This document shows, in pieces, positions 8,320-16,827 of a DNA stretch of 46,128 nucleotides. Source of the DNA: Planctomycetota bacterium (GTDB taxonomy: Bacteria; Planctomycetota; UBA8108; UBA1146; JAJFFE01); NCBI GenBank assembly GCA_021776775.1, contig JAJFFE010000005.1:1-46128 (forward strand), written 5' to 3'. Below the pieces are notes generated by a model. That model saw only the letters and a program-made list of their open reading frames with translations, had not been told where the DNA came from and ran no database searches. The position numbers and the translations under genes are program-made. Every line of letters starts with the position of its first letter. Position 1 is the first letter of the stretch.

Positions 8320-8480
8320 CGAACGTTCGACCTCCCAGTCGAAGAATCTCGTTGGCGCCCCCGAAACAGGAGGCGCCCGCGGCGCTTGGCCACACACCAC
8401 ATGAGCGACGGCAATACGAACAGGACGAAGATGACAAGGGCGACCACGAGTAGCTCGTCACGTCCGGTCCACAACCACAT
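8316..8480 (-). CDS. Small single-pass membrane protein between thrS and asd
   Basis: A 54-residue ORF starts at ATG 8480 with GGAGAG 5 nt upstream and sits 11 bp after the thrS stop. Its TGA overlaps the asd ATG. Residues about 9-30 (ELLVVALVIFVLFVLP and beyond) form one hydrophobic helix preceded by MWLWTGRD. The helix is followed by a strongly basic tail (AKRRGRLLFRGRQR). This predicts a membrane anchor with a cytoplasmic positive end. The helix is faintly reminiscent of TatA, but the amphipathic helix and glycine hinge are not convincing. I do not recognise the family. The ribosome site, the tight spacing and the stop-start overlap argue that it is real. Confidence 0.65.
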   Translation of the reverse strand: MWLWTGRDELLVVALVIFVLFVLPSLMWCVAKRRGRLLFRGRQRDSSTGRSNVR

Positions 8481-8491
8481 GGTGCTCTCCG

Positions 8492-10540
8492 TTACTCTGT
8501 GGCGAACGCGCGACGTTCGCGCACTTCGGCCTCGATGGCGGTCACGAATTCTTCGAGCGGCTGGGCGCCGATGTCACCCACCCCTCGCTTACGAACCGAT
8601 ACCGTCCCGCCCTCTTCGTCGCGGCCCCCGACGACGACCAAGTAGGGAATTTTCAGCTCCGCGCCGATCTTGATCTTGGCATTCACGCGCTCGTTGCTGC
8701 CGTCGAGGGTCGTCCGTATTCCGGCCGCGAAAAGTCGCGCGTGCACTGACTTCGCGTAGTCGCTGAACTTTTCACTCACCGAAAGAACACGCACTTGTTC
8801 CGGAGCGAGCCACGTTGGGAACGCGCCGGCAAAGTGCTCGATCAAAATCCCACAGAAGCGCTCGAGTGAACCAAAGGGAGCGCGGTGGATCATCACCGGC
8901 CGGTGAGCCTTGTTGTCGGCACCGACATAGCTGAGATCGAACCGAACCGGCAAGTTGTAGTCGACTTGAACCGTACCGAGCTGCCACTCACGCCCGATGA
9001 CGTCTTTGACCACAAAGTCGATCTTCGGTCCGTAGAACGCCGCTTCCCCGGGTTCTTCCGTGTACGGGGCGCCGAGCGATTCGGCCGCACTTCGACACGC
9101 GGCTTCCGCCTTGTCCCACAGTTCCGAGTCGCCAGTGTACTTGCTCGAGTCCGCGTCTCGCAGCCCGACTCGGACCCGATAGTCTTGCAAGCCGAGGGTA
9201 TCCAAGACGAGATTCACAAGCCCGAGACAACCTTCGAGTTCCTCCGCAACCTGCTCCTCGGTGCAGAACAGATGCGCGTCGTCCTGGGTGAACCCGCGCA
9301 CTCGAGTGAGCCCATTGAGTTCCCCCGACTGCTCCCACCGGTACACCGTGCCGAACTCGGCGAGGCGCACCGGCAGGTCCCGGTAGCTGTGCGGCGTCGC
9401 CGCAAAAATTTTGATGTGATGCGGACAGTTCATCGGCTTCAACAGGTAGCCGTCGATCTCCCCCGCCTGAATCTGGTTCGCCAGATCGGCACACGAACAA
9501 CCCTCTTCCGCCTTCCCTTTCAGGAACTCGGAATGGATCAGTGGCGGGTACTGGCTGTCTTGGTAGTACGGAAAGTGACCACTGGTTCGGTAGAGATCGA
9601 GCTTTCCGACGTGGGGAGTGTAGACGGGGGAGTAACCCTGCTTGATCAACTCCGACCGAATGAATTCCTCGAGCTCCCGGCGAACGGTCGCGCCGTTGGG
9701 CATCCATAAGATCAGCCCCTGCCCGACCGTTTCGTCGATCGTGAAGAGCGACAACTTTCGACCGAGCACTCGGTGATCTCGCTTCTTCGCCTCTTCCTGT
9801 TGCTCGAGGTGTTTGGCGAGCTGCTTCTTGTGAGGAAACGCAATCCCGTACACTCGCGTCAAGCTGTCGAGCTCCGCGTCACCCTTCCAGTAGCTGGAGG
9901 CGACGCTCATCACCTTGAACGCACCGATCCGACCAGTGCTCGGAATATGCGGACCGCGACAGAGGTCTTCCCACGAGCCTCGCTCGCCGGTGGCGTACCA
10001 CGACAGCGAATCTGACCCCGCCTCGATCGCGCGCTCGGCGTTGTCGAGTTTGAACTTGCTGCCTTCGGCTTTGAGCTTCTCGAGTCCCTCGGCAATCGGC
10101 AGGTCGTACCGCGTGAAGACGCGGTCTTCCGCGATGATCTTCGCCATCTCCGCTTCGATCGCTTCGAAGTCGTTGGCGCTCAACCCGCGGGAGTCTGGAA
10201 AGGCGATGTCGTAGTAGAATCCCGTGTCGAGCGGCGGTCCGTAGACCAGCTGCGCTTCAGGGACGATACGCTGGATCGCTTCCGCCATGACGTGCGCACA
10301 GCTGTGGCGTATCAGGTAGTGCACATCCGCCGACGGCTCCTCTTTCGCGCCCCGCACCGTGATCAGTTGAAGCTCGGTGTCGGTGGTCATCAGCGTCTGC
10401 ATGTCGCTGAGTTCACCACTGATTCGGGCTCCAATCGCCGCTTTGGCCAGCCCTGGACCGATGTCCATGGCGACCTGGGCAGCACTCACCGGCTCGTCGT
10501 ACTCCCGTACGGATCCGTCCGGCAAACTGATGCGAGGCAT
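8492..10540 (-). CDS. thrS: Threonyl-tRNA synthetase
   Basis: ThrS charges tRNA-Thr with threonine. At 682 residues it has the full bacterial architecture: an N-terminal TGS domain (PRISLPDGSVREYDEPVSA), an editing domain with HSCAHVMAEAIQ, a class II catalytic core and an anticodon-binding C-terminus. In the core, the zinc cysteine lies in MNCPHHIKIF, motif 2 lies around LAEFGTVYRWEQSGEL, and motif 3 is in APFGSLERFCGILIEH. The ATG at 10540 is preferred because the protein then begins at the TGS domain and GGAAA precedes it. The open frame runs to 10567. It is the first gene of its operon and diverges from dinB. I saw no T-box leader. Confidence 0.97.
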   Translation of the reverse strand: MPRISLPDGSVREYDEPVSAAQVAMDIGPGLAKAAIGARISGELSDMQTLMTTDTELQLITVRGAKEEPSADVHYLIRHSCAHVMAEAIQRIVPEAQLVYGPPLDTGFYYDIAFPDSRGLSANDFEAIEAEMAKIIAEDRVFTRYDLPIAEGLEKLKAEGSKFKLDNAERAIEAGSDSLSWYATGERGSWEDLCRGPHIPSTGRIGAFKVMSVASSYWKGDAELDSLTRVYGIAFPHKKQLAKHLEQQEEAKKRDHRVLGRKLSLFTIDETVGQGLILWMPNGATVRRELEEFIRSELIKQGYSPVYTPHVGKLDLYRTSGHFPYYQDSQYPPLIHSEFLKGKAEEGCSCADLANQIQAGEIDGYLLKPMNCPHHIKIFAATPHSYRDLPVRLAEFGTVYRWEQSGELNGLTRVRGFTQDDAHLFCTEEQVAEELEGCLGLVNLVLDTLGLQDYRVRVGLRDADSSKYTGDSELWDKAEAACRSAAESLGAPYTEEPGEAAFYGPKIDFVVKDVIGREWQLGTVQVDYNLPVRFDLSYVGADNKAHRPVMIHRAPFGSLERFCGILIEHFAGAFPTWLAPEQVRVLSVSEKFSDYAKSVHARLFAAGIRTTLDGSNERVNAKIKIGAELKIPYLVVVGGRDEEGGTVSVRKRGVGDIGAQPLEEFVTAIEAEVRERRAFATE

Positions 10541-10727
10541 GAAGGTTTCCTTTGCTCTGTCGACCACTCAAGATGACGGCGCTGCGAACAGACGAACCAA
10601 CGACTCCGATGGGAGCGTGCGTCTGAAACGAAAACGCGAAAGCGCGGGATTCTAACCTCGGTCGGGGTAAAAGCACCCCCTCCCGGCGGGGTTGGTGTCA
10701 CCGGCTGATGATCTCCTTCGGTGAGCC
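10541..10727. other. Divergent intergenic region thrS/dinB
   Basis: This 187-bp gap should hold promoters for both thrS (minus) and dinB (plus). A TAGAAT -10-like box faces thrS but has no good -35 partner. I saw no LexA box, T-box motif or coding frame. Confidence 0.3.
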
Positions 10728-11987
10728 ATGAGACGACCTGAACCACGGAGCGCCGAGTACGACGATCGGCTGGTGATCATCCACGCCGATATGGACGCCT
10801 TCTACGCAGCCGTGGAAGTGCTCGACGATCCGAGTTTGCGGGGAAAACCACTGATCATCGGCCACCCAGGGCGCCGCGGAGTGGTGGCCACAGCCTCCTA
10901 CGAGGCGCGGAAGTTCGGCGTCCATTCCGCCATGCCGTCGGCGGTCGCCAAGCGCAAGTGCCCTCACGCTGAGTGGCGCCCGGGCCGCGGCCGGCGCTAC
11001 GTGGAAGTGTCCCGTCAAATCCGCGACGTGTTCGAGCACTTCACCCCACTGGTCGAACCGCTCTCCCTGGACGAGGCTTTCCTCGACGTCCGGGGATCAC
11101 TGCTCCTATTCGGGGGGGCGATCGCTATCGCCGAGGAGCTGCGCGAACGGGTTCATCGGGAAACAGGAGGGCTGACGGTTTCGGTCGGGGTTGCCGAGAA
11201 TAAGTTCCTGGCCAAGATTGCCAGCGACCTGCAAAAGCCAGATGGTCTGACCGTCGTCCCCCCGGGCAACGCCCAGGCGTTTCTTTCGGGACTGCCGATT
11301 CGCAAACTCTGGGGCGTAGGACCCAAGAGCGCGGAGCGCCTCGAACGTCTGGGATTGCGTAAGATTTCCGACCTAGTTCGCGTCGGGCGGGAGTTTCTCG
11401 AGCGAGAACTCGGCAAGAACAGCGGCGCGCACCTTTGGGCGCTGTCCCACGGCCGAGACGAGCGACGGGTGGTTTCGTCGCACGCGGCGAAGTCGATTTC
11501 GACCGAATCGACGTTCGGCAACGATCTGCGCGACGCCGATCAAATCCGCGACTTCCTCTTCCAGGCGAGCGATCAGGTCGCCGAGTCGTTGCGAAAAGAA
11601 GGAGTGAGGGCGCGAACCGTCCAGCTCAAGCTTCGCACCGGAGACTTCACGACGTTCACCCGCAGCAAAACACTCGACCACCCGACCGACCTGCCGAGCG
11701 TCGTGTACGCGGCGGTGATCGAGCTCCTCGAGACGCGGATCGAGCTGAGGGGGCGTGGCGTCCGCTTACTCGGGGTGGGCGGCAAAGGGTTGGTCGAAAA
11801 CGACGACCCGGTGCAGGGCGACCTGTTCGATCAATCCTCGTCGACCGATCGGGTGGTCTCGGAACTCGCCGACCGCGTCAACGAATCGCTCGGCACGTCC
11901 GCAGTCCAGCGCGGCCGGAAACTGAAGAACCGCCGTTCACCCCTCGATGGGCGCCTTTCGGACGACGACCCTTCCCGACAGAAATAA
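10728..11987 (+). CDS. dinB: DNA polymerase IV (Y-family translesion polymerase)
   Basis: A 419-residue Y-family polymerase. The metal-binding carboxylates are in IIHADMDAFYAAVE (Asp21) and PLSLDEAFLDV (Asp115, Glu116). Palm/fingers motifs (ATASYEARKFGVHSAMP) and the helix-hairpin-helix (LWGVGPKSAERLERLG) are intact. A little-finger domain follows. QGDLFD near the C-terminus matches the QxxLF beta-clamp-binding motif and should recruit the polymerase to the replication clamp. The ATG has GGTGAG 7 nt upstream. It is transcribed divergently from thrS. I found no clear LexA-type box in the 187-bp gap, so SOS control is not supported by sight. Confidence 0.95.
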   Translation: MRRPEPRSAEYDDRLVIIHADMDAFYAAVEVLDDPSLRGKPLIIGHPGRRGVVATASYEARKFGVHSAMPSAVAKRKCPHAEWRPGRGRRYVEVSRQIRDVFEHFTPLVEPLSLDEAFLDVRGSLLLFGGAIAIAEELRERVHRETGGLTVSVGVAENKFLAKIASDLQKPDGLTVVPPGNAQAFLSGLPIRKLWGVGPKSAERLERLGLRKISDLVRVGREFLERELGKNSGAHLWALSHGRDERRVVSSHAAKSISTESTFGNDLRDADQIRDFLFQASDQVAESLRKEGVRARTVQLKLRTGDFTTFTRSKTLDHPTDLPSVVYAAVIELLETRIELRGRGVRLLGVGGKGLVENDDPVQGDLFDQSSSTDRVVSELADRVNESLGTSAVQRGRKLKNRRSPLDGRLSDDDPSRQK

Positions 11988-12046
11988 GTGCCCTGCACAA
12001 CGCGACCTTCGACTCAGGTGAGCGAAAAGTGTCGGGAAAACGGTCC

Positions 12047-12075
12047 TTGTCACAAGTCTTGAATTGATCCATAAT
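12047..12075 (+). promoter_or_regulatory. Sigma-70-type promoter of the CHAT-secretin-HEAT operon
   Basis: TTGTCA (12047-12052) and CATAAT (12070-12075) are separated by 17 bp. Each differs from consensus at one position. It predicts a start near 12082 and a leader of about 190 nt before the CHAT gene. Because of this, the open frame beginning at 12064 cannot all be translated from this promoter. Confidence 0.7.
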
Positions 12076-12090
12076 TCGCGACGCGCCGTG

Positions 12091-12112
12091 GCCAGGTTTG
12101 AAGAAACTTGGC
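12091..12112 (+). promoter_or_regulatory. Leader hairpin upstream of the CHAT gene
   Basis: GCCAGGTTT (12091-12099) pairs with AAACTTGGC (12104-12112), nine pairs including one G-U, around a GAAG loop. It starts about 10 nt into the predicted transcript. There is no T-run behind it, so it is more likely an mRNA-stability or protein-binding element than a terminator. Its function is unknown. Confidence 0.5.
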
Positions 12113-12273
12113 CTATTCAAAGGGGACAAACCAGCCGACGAACAATCGAGCGAACAACGCCAAATTTTCGGTCTCTCCGCTTTCGCGGGTCGATCGGAAG
12201 TTCGACGGTGCCGCACGCTCGCGGCGCTGCCACTCGACGTCGGCCGGCGGATCGTCTCTGTCTGGGAACTTCA

Positions 12274-14358
12274 ATGCTCGGGATCTTCTTAGCGATCAGC
12301 ACGCTTGTCGTCGCGTGCCCGGTCAGCGTCCGCGCTGCGACCGGGAGTGCGGTCGATGATGCATCGCTGTCGATCTACGTCGCGGACCCGTTCTCCCCGG
12401 TCCGGGGGAACCGTCACCAGTACTCGGATTTCCTGTCGAGATTGGGCGTGCAAAGCTCGCTGCTCAAATCCGAACTCGAGATTGGTGGCCGGGGTCTGTG
12501 CCAAGCGATCGCACTGATCGAGATGGGCCGATTCGACACCGCTGAGGAACTCCTCAAGACAACATGGTCGCAGCTCGTGAAGTCCTCACCAGACGTCCGC
12601 CGACAACTGGTTCCGTGGCACTGGTTGATCGGCGGCAAGATGCGCCGTCACGCCGCACGCTTCGGAGCGGGAAACGTCACGGATCGTGAACGACTCGCCC
12701 TGCTCGGCCTCGCGCTCGAACTGATCGAACGCGCTTCGCAGCATCTCGACGGGCCCGACTCAACCCTCGAACACATCAACGCGCTCCTCGACCGTCACGC
12801 CCTGACTCGAGACGCGTCGGATCTGCGCGAAGCCGCGACGCTCTACGAAACGTTGCCGGGCGTCGATGAAAGCCCGGCTCAAGAGGCTACCGCGTGTCGC
12901 CTGTTCAGCGCCAAGTCTTGGCAGAGCCGCTTGCGAGAGACCGCCGCGTCGCTGGCCAAAGACAACAACGCCGACCCCACCTCGCGGGCCTGGGGTCACT
13001 ACTACGTTGCGCGGTCGTCGGTCCATCTCGACGGCGTCGAGACCCTCGATCACTACCGCGCGTCCGTCGCCTGCCTCGAACAAGTGCGCGACGGAATCAC
13101 AGACGACCGCGGTGACGCCGCGTTCGTTCGCCAGCACGGCCAAGTCTACGCCGCCGCGGTGTTCGCCCTCTACGACGCCGACGAAACGTGGTCGGCGTTG
13201 CAGTTTGCCGAGCTCGCTCGACCTCGCTTCCCCGGAGCAGCGCCGACTCTTCAGACTGAACGTGAAGCGCGCGCGATGGTACCGGCGGGATCGATTCAAC
13301 TCGCCCTGTACGCGGCGCCGAACAGCGCCAACTCCGAACAACGCATCCTCACCTGGGCTGTTACGCGCAATGCGACCCGCACACACACGGCGAACCTGCC
13401 GCCGCACACCGTCGATCACTTGGTGGCCCAGACGAGCGATCCGACCGATCGATCCACCGCCCTTCGCACGTTCCATGAGACAGTCATTGCCCCGACGGTC
13501 GGCGAGTTCCAAGAATCAAGGCTGCGCATCGCCCCCCACGGAGAGCTGCGCCGAATTCCATTCGACGCCGTGAACAACGGTCGTACGTTCCTTGTCGAGC
13601 GATTCGTCACCAGCCAAGTCGCCGGATTTTTCTCGGAAAACAACGCGAGCGTCACGCCAGCCCCCAGCACAACCACGAGCGGCGGGACTCAAAAGCTGAC
13701 TGCTCTGAAAGCTGCCCCGCTGAGACCAGTGCTCGCCCTGATCGATCCGTCGACCAAGTACGGCGCTACGAACGTCGCGGTGCGGCCACCCCTTGGGGCG
13801 GCACGAACCGCGGAGGGTCTTCGCACGTTTACCAATGGTCCAGGTGATCGCATCTTCGAAGACGCTGACGCCACCGCGGCGGTACTCGTTGAGTTCGGCC
13901 CCTTGGCACGACTGGTTCACGTCGCGAGCCACAGCGAGTTCGACCCGACGAATCCGTGGCGGTCTTCCCTCTTCCTCGCCGGGAGTGGCGTCGACGGTCG
14001 TCTGCTCGCAAACGACCTGCGCGCGTTACCCCTGGAAAACGTCGATCTTCTCGTACTTTCCGGATGTGAAACGGGCGTCGGCGACGGACTGGCCGGCTTG
14101 CCGAGAGCGTCCTTCGAAGCTGGCGTAGACCAACTGATCGCTACCATCACTCCGGTCGAAGACAACCTAGCCGCGAGATTCATGACGCGCTTCTACCACC
14201 ACCTATCCAACTCTCACCCCCCAGTCGAGGCGCTTCACCGCGCCAAGCTGGATGAAATCAAGATGATCGATAACGCGGACGAACGTCCGCTCTTCCCTCT
14301 CCAATGGGCGTCTTGGGCCCTCTTCGAGAGTTCATGCCCACGGGGAGAGATACGGTGA
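12274..14358 (+). CDS. Secreted CHAT-domain (caspase-like) protein
   Basis: A 694-residue protein from ATG 12274. It opens with a signal peptide (MLGIFLAISTLVVACPVSVRA), so the mature protein is probably periplasmic or secreted. Residues about 60-330 are helical and resemble tetratricopeptide-type repeats. The C-terminal third is a CHAT domain. The caspase-type His-Cys pair is His553 in VHVASHSEF and Cys598 in VLSGCETGVG, both intact, and QWASWALFE closes the domain. CHAT proteins are cysteine peptidases or peptidase-like regulators related to separase and caspases. The frame extends upstream to 12064, but the promoter at 12047-12075 and the signal peptide favour the internal start. It is translationally coupled to the next gene, a secretin. 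The substrate is unknown. Confidence 0.85.
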   Translation: MLGIFLAISTLVVACPVSVRAATGSAVDDASLSIYVADPFSPVRGNRHQYSDFLSRLGVQSSLLKSELEIGGRGLCQAIALIEMGRFDTAEELLKTTWSQLVKSSPDVRRQLVPWHWLIGGKMRRHAARFGAGNVTDRERLALLGLALELIERASQHLDGPDSTLEHINALLDRHALTRDASDLREAATLYETLPGVDESPAQEATACRLFSAKSWQSRLRETAASLAKDNNADPTSRAWGHYYVARSSVHLDGVETLDHYRASVACLEQVRDGITDDRGDAAFVRQHGQVYAAAVFALYDADETWSALQFAELARPRFPGAAPTLQTEREARAMVPAGSIQLALYAAPNSANSEQRILTWAVTRNATRTHTANLPPHTVDHLVAQTSDPTDRSTALRTFHETVIAPTVGEFQESRLRIAPHGELRRIPFDAVNNGRTFLVERFVTSQVAGFFSENNASVTPAPSTTTSGGTQKLTALKAAPLRPVLALIDPSTKYGATNVAVRPPLGAARTAEGLRTFTNGPGDRIFEDADATAAVLVEFGPLARLVHVASHSEFDPTNPWRSSLFLAGSGVDGRLLANDLRALPLENVDLLVLSGCETGVGDGLAGLPRASFEAGVDQLIATITPVEDNLAARFMTRFYHHLSNSHPPVEALHRAKLDEIKMIDNADERPLFPLQWASWALFESSCPRGEIR

Positions 14359-16826
14359 AAAACCACATGTCGAGCACGATCACTTCGCGCCTCGCTATCA
14401 CGTTGACAATGACCGCTTGGCTCGTCTGCGCGGCCCTGCCCGTCGGCGCCAATCCGGACGGGGCACCGGACGGTGTCAATCTCACCTTCGTCGAACTCCA
14501 CCACATCACCGCCCAGGACGTGCTCCAGTTCTTACGGGACACTCCCAGCCTCAAGCCTCACGTCGAGGAAGGTCGGGTGCGCTCCCTACCGGGAAAACCC
14601 AACTCGCTAGTCCTTGAACTCGACGCCAAGACGACCGAATCCATGGTGCGGACCATTCGTGATTTCGAGTCCCTCGAGATTCGCGAACGCATTCGCATGG
14701 AGCCGGTGCGGATCAACTACGCGAGCGTACAACTCATCCTCGAGTCTCTTGCCGCCGCGGGGATCTGCCAAGTATGGCACCGTACCGAGGAGACCAAGAC
14801 CGACCAAACGAAGCACGGCAACAACACCATCACCCACACGTACAAGAATTGGGTCTACGCGAAGTACGACGCGGCCAGAGGAGAGAATTTGGTCTCCTCG
14901 AGCCTTCCCGACATTCCTTATGTGATCGAAGTCCCCCACTCTGACCCGATCGACATACCGCCCATCAACATGGGAACTGGCGCGCAAGACTCGTTCTCGC
15001 TCGACTTCCCCGACTCTCCGTCGACCGAAGAGCGCAATCGCATTCTCTGTGTGGGAACGCCCGACGACATCGAACACGTCCGACAGTACATCTCGGAACT
15101 CGATCAGCCGGCTCGGCAGATCATGGTCGAGTGTCAGATAGTCGAACTCAACGCCAACTCGCTGAAGGATCTCGGCGTCGACTTGGTCTCCGGCGGGCAG
15201 CGCCACAACACCGTGTCGTTCGCGACGCCATCTCCCGGTGAAGCGATCACGCAACCGTCGGCCGCTTTCGCCCCGATCGAACAGGCGGGACTCTCGTTTC
15301 TGTTCGACGATCAGCAGGAGCGCGCGTCCGGGAAGTTCCTCGCTGGCGTGCACGCGCTCATTCGAAACGGTGAGGCGATCATCAAGGCGAGACCGAAACT
15401 GTACACGCTCGACGATCGCCAGAACGTCCTGCACATCGGCGAAGAGGTGCCGACATTCCAATCGACGTCGGTCAACCGGGACATCACCGGGGGAAACTTC
15501 GTCGAAGAGGTCAACCAAGTCGCCAAGCAGTACGTTGGAATCACCGTCAACGTCCGACCAAGGATCGGCGGCCCGGAAGCGAATGAAGTGTCGATGCTCG
15601 TCGACATTCAGATCAACAACTTGATCGGACGCGATCGCGTCTTCGAGGAAGATCTGCTCGGCGTTCCCACGGTGGCCGTGCGAAAGTTCCGCGGGCAAGC
15701 CCGCATTCGAAACCATCGTCCCTTGATCATGGGTGGTCTCATTCGCGAAACGGACGTCACGAGCAACACCAAGCTGCCACTCTTCGGAGATCTCCCGTTC
15801 ATTGGCGACTTCCTCGGTCGAAAGAACACGCGGCGCGAACGCACCGAGATCATTCTGGTGCTGACACCGCACATCATTTCCGAGCAAGGCGTCGACCCGG
15901 TTGCCACCCCGAAGGAGAGCCTCCACTTTGACACCTTCAACAGTGTTCTGTTCAACGATCGCTACATCCTCAAGGGTCGCGACTTGGTCGGCCTCGACCC
16001 GATCGCACGCAGCCCGGTGCTTGGTTACACGCCCGATCAAGTTCTGGATTTGACGCTTCTCAACATCGTGAAGCAAAGAGAGCTCATCACGAAGCTCAAG
16101 GTCTTCGATGAATATTTGCCCGATGAAGCGACAAAACTAAGCCTCTACAAGCGAAGCTTCCCGGAGAAGTCGGTCCGGTATTGGTCTGTCGAAGAACGAA
16201 AGATCTTCTTTCAAGCCGCCGCAATCATCGTCGAGAACATCAAGAGCTTGAACCCGGGATTGGACTACGATGAGCTGGTCGAGCCTCGCCGCGAGATCAT
16301 CATCCCCACCTCTCCGTACCACGTGAGCTTGAGCTACGAAAAGCTGAAGCCGTTCTACGAGAAAGGTGGCGAAGTGATCATGCGGGATGGCGGGCAAGCG
16401 TTGCGAACCGAGACCATCGAACTGCTCCGAGAGCTGAAAGAGCGTGATCTCCGCGAATTCGCGGACTTCATTACGTTCACCGGTCGCTCGTACGAGGATC
16501 ACGGCCAGTTCAAGTCAGAACTGACGAAGTACTACTTCTCACTCTTTCCTGAAGCCGGTCCAATCGAAGACTTGCCGTACCCTCGTTTGTTCCAAGTGCT
16601 CGCTCAAAACAGCATCGACTTCCTGGGAATTGCGACGTACTTGTCGCACAAGCTCGAGACCCAGTACTCCGCACTTCCGCCGAAGTTCGGACGACTGGAG
16701 CTCGACCTCGAACAGTTCGCCCAACGCAATGTCAGCTTGCGGGAATTGGCAGATAGACTGCAGGATCTCGATCGTCGCTGGAACGAACTCAACCACAGCG
16801 TTCAACGCCCGGTTCGGGGTCTATAA
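14355..16826 (+). CDS. Orphan secretin (GspD/PilQ superfamily) with long C-terminal extension
   Basis: An 823-residue secretin. I chose the GTG at 14355 because GGGGAGAG lies just upstream and it overlaps the CHAT stop (GTGA). An ATG at 14367 is the alternative. A signal peptide ends near ALPVGAN. N-domains follow, including a linker with GTPDDIEHVRQYISELDQP, typical of GspD just before the secretin core. The core signature runs from about residue 435 to 508, with VPTVAVRKFRGQARI, LIMGGLIRE, LPLFGDLPFIGDFLG and ILVLTPHII. About 310 residues then follow (about 515-823), charged and helical, ending in a predicted coiled coil. I do not recognise that part. Secretins form outer-membrane gated channels. 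No inner-membrane secretion ATPase or pseudopilin lies nearby. Confidence 0.9.
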   Translation: MKNHMSSTITSRLAITLTMTAWLVCAALPVGANPDGAPDGVNLTFVELHHITAQDVLQFLRDTPSLKPHVEEGRVRSLPGKPNSLVLELDAKTTESMVRTIRDFESLEIRERIRMEPVRINYASVQLILESLAAAGICQVWHRTEETKTDQTKHGNNTITHTYKNWVYAKYDAARGENLVSSSLPDIPYVIEVPHSDPIDIPPINMGTGAQDSFSLDFPDSPSTEERNRILCVGTPDDIEHVRQYISELDQPARQIMVECQIVELNANSLKDLGVDLVSGGQRHNTVSFATPSPGEAITQPSAAFAPIEQAGLSFLFDDQQERASGKFLAGVHALIRNGEAIIKARPKLYTLDDRQNVLHIGEEVPTFQSTSVNRDITGGNFVEEVNQVAKQYVGITVNVRPRIGGPEANEVSMLVDIQINNLIGRDRVFEEDLLGVPTVAVRKFRGQARIRNHRPLIMGGLIRETDVTSNTKLPLFGDLPFIGDFLGRKNTRRERTEIILVLTPHIISEQGVDPVATPKESLHFDTFNSVLFNDRYILKGRDLVGLDPIARSPVLGYTPDQVLDLTLLNIVKQRELITKLKVFDEYLPDEATKLSLYKRSFPEKSVRYWSVEERKIFFQAAAIIVENIKSLNPGLDYDELVEPRREIIIPTSPYHVSLSYEKLKPFYEKGGEVIMRDGGQALRTETIELLRELKERDLREFADFITFTGRSYEDHGQFKSELTKYYFSLFPEAGPIEDLPYPRLFQVLAQNSIDFLGIATYLSHKLETQYSALPPKFGRLELDLEQFAQRNVSLRELADRLQDLDRRWNELNHSVQRPVRGL

Positions 16827-16827
16827 C

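Noticed and set aside
10541..10727. LexA box for dinB or T-box for thrS
   Set aside because: A GAAC-containing stretch was examined, but it lacks the required inverted-repeat half. No T-box motif or specifier hairpin could be drawn.
12064..12273. A 70-residue N-terminal extension of the CHAT protein
   Set aside because: The extension overlaps the predicted promoter and the leader hairpin. A clean signal peptide begins at 12274, which fits a secreted protein.
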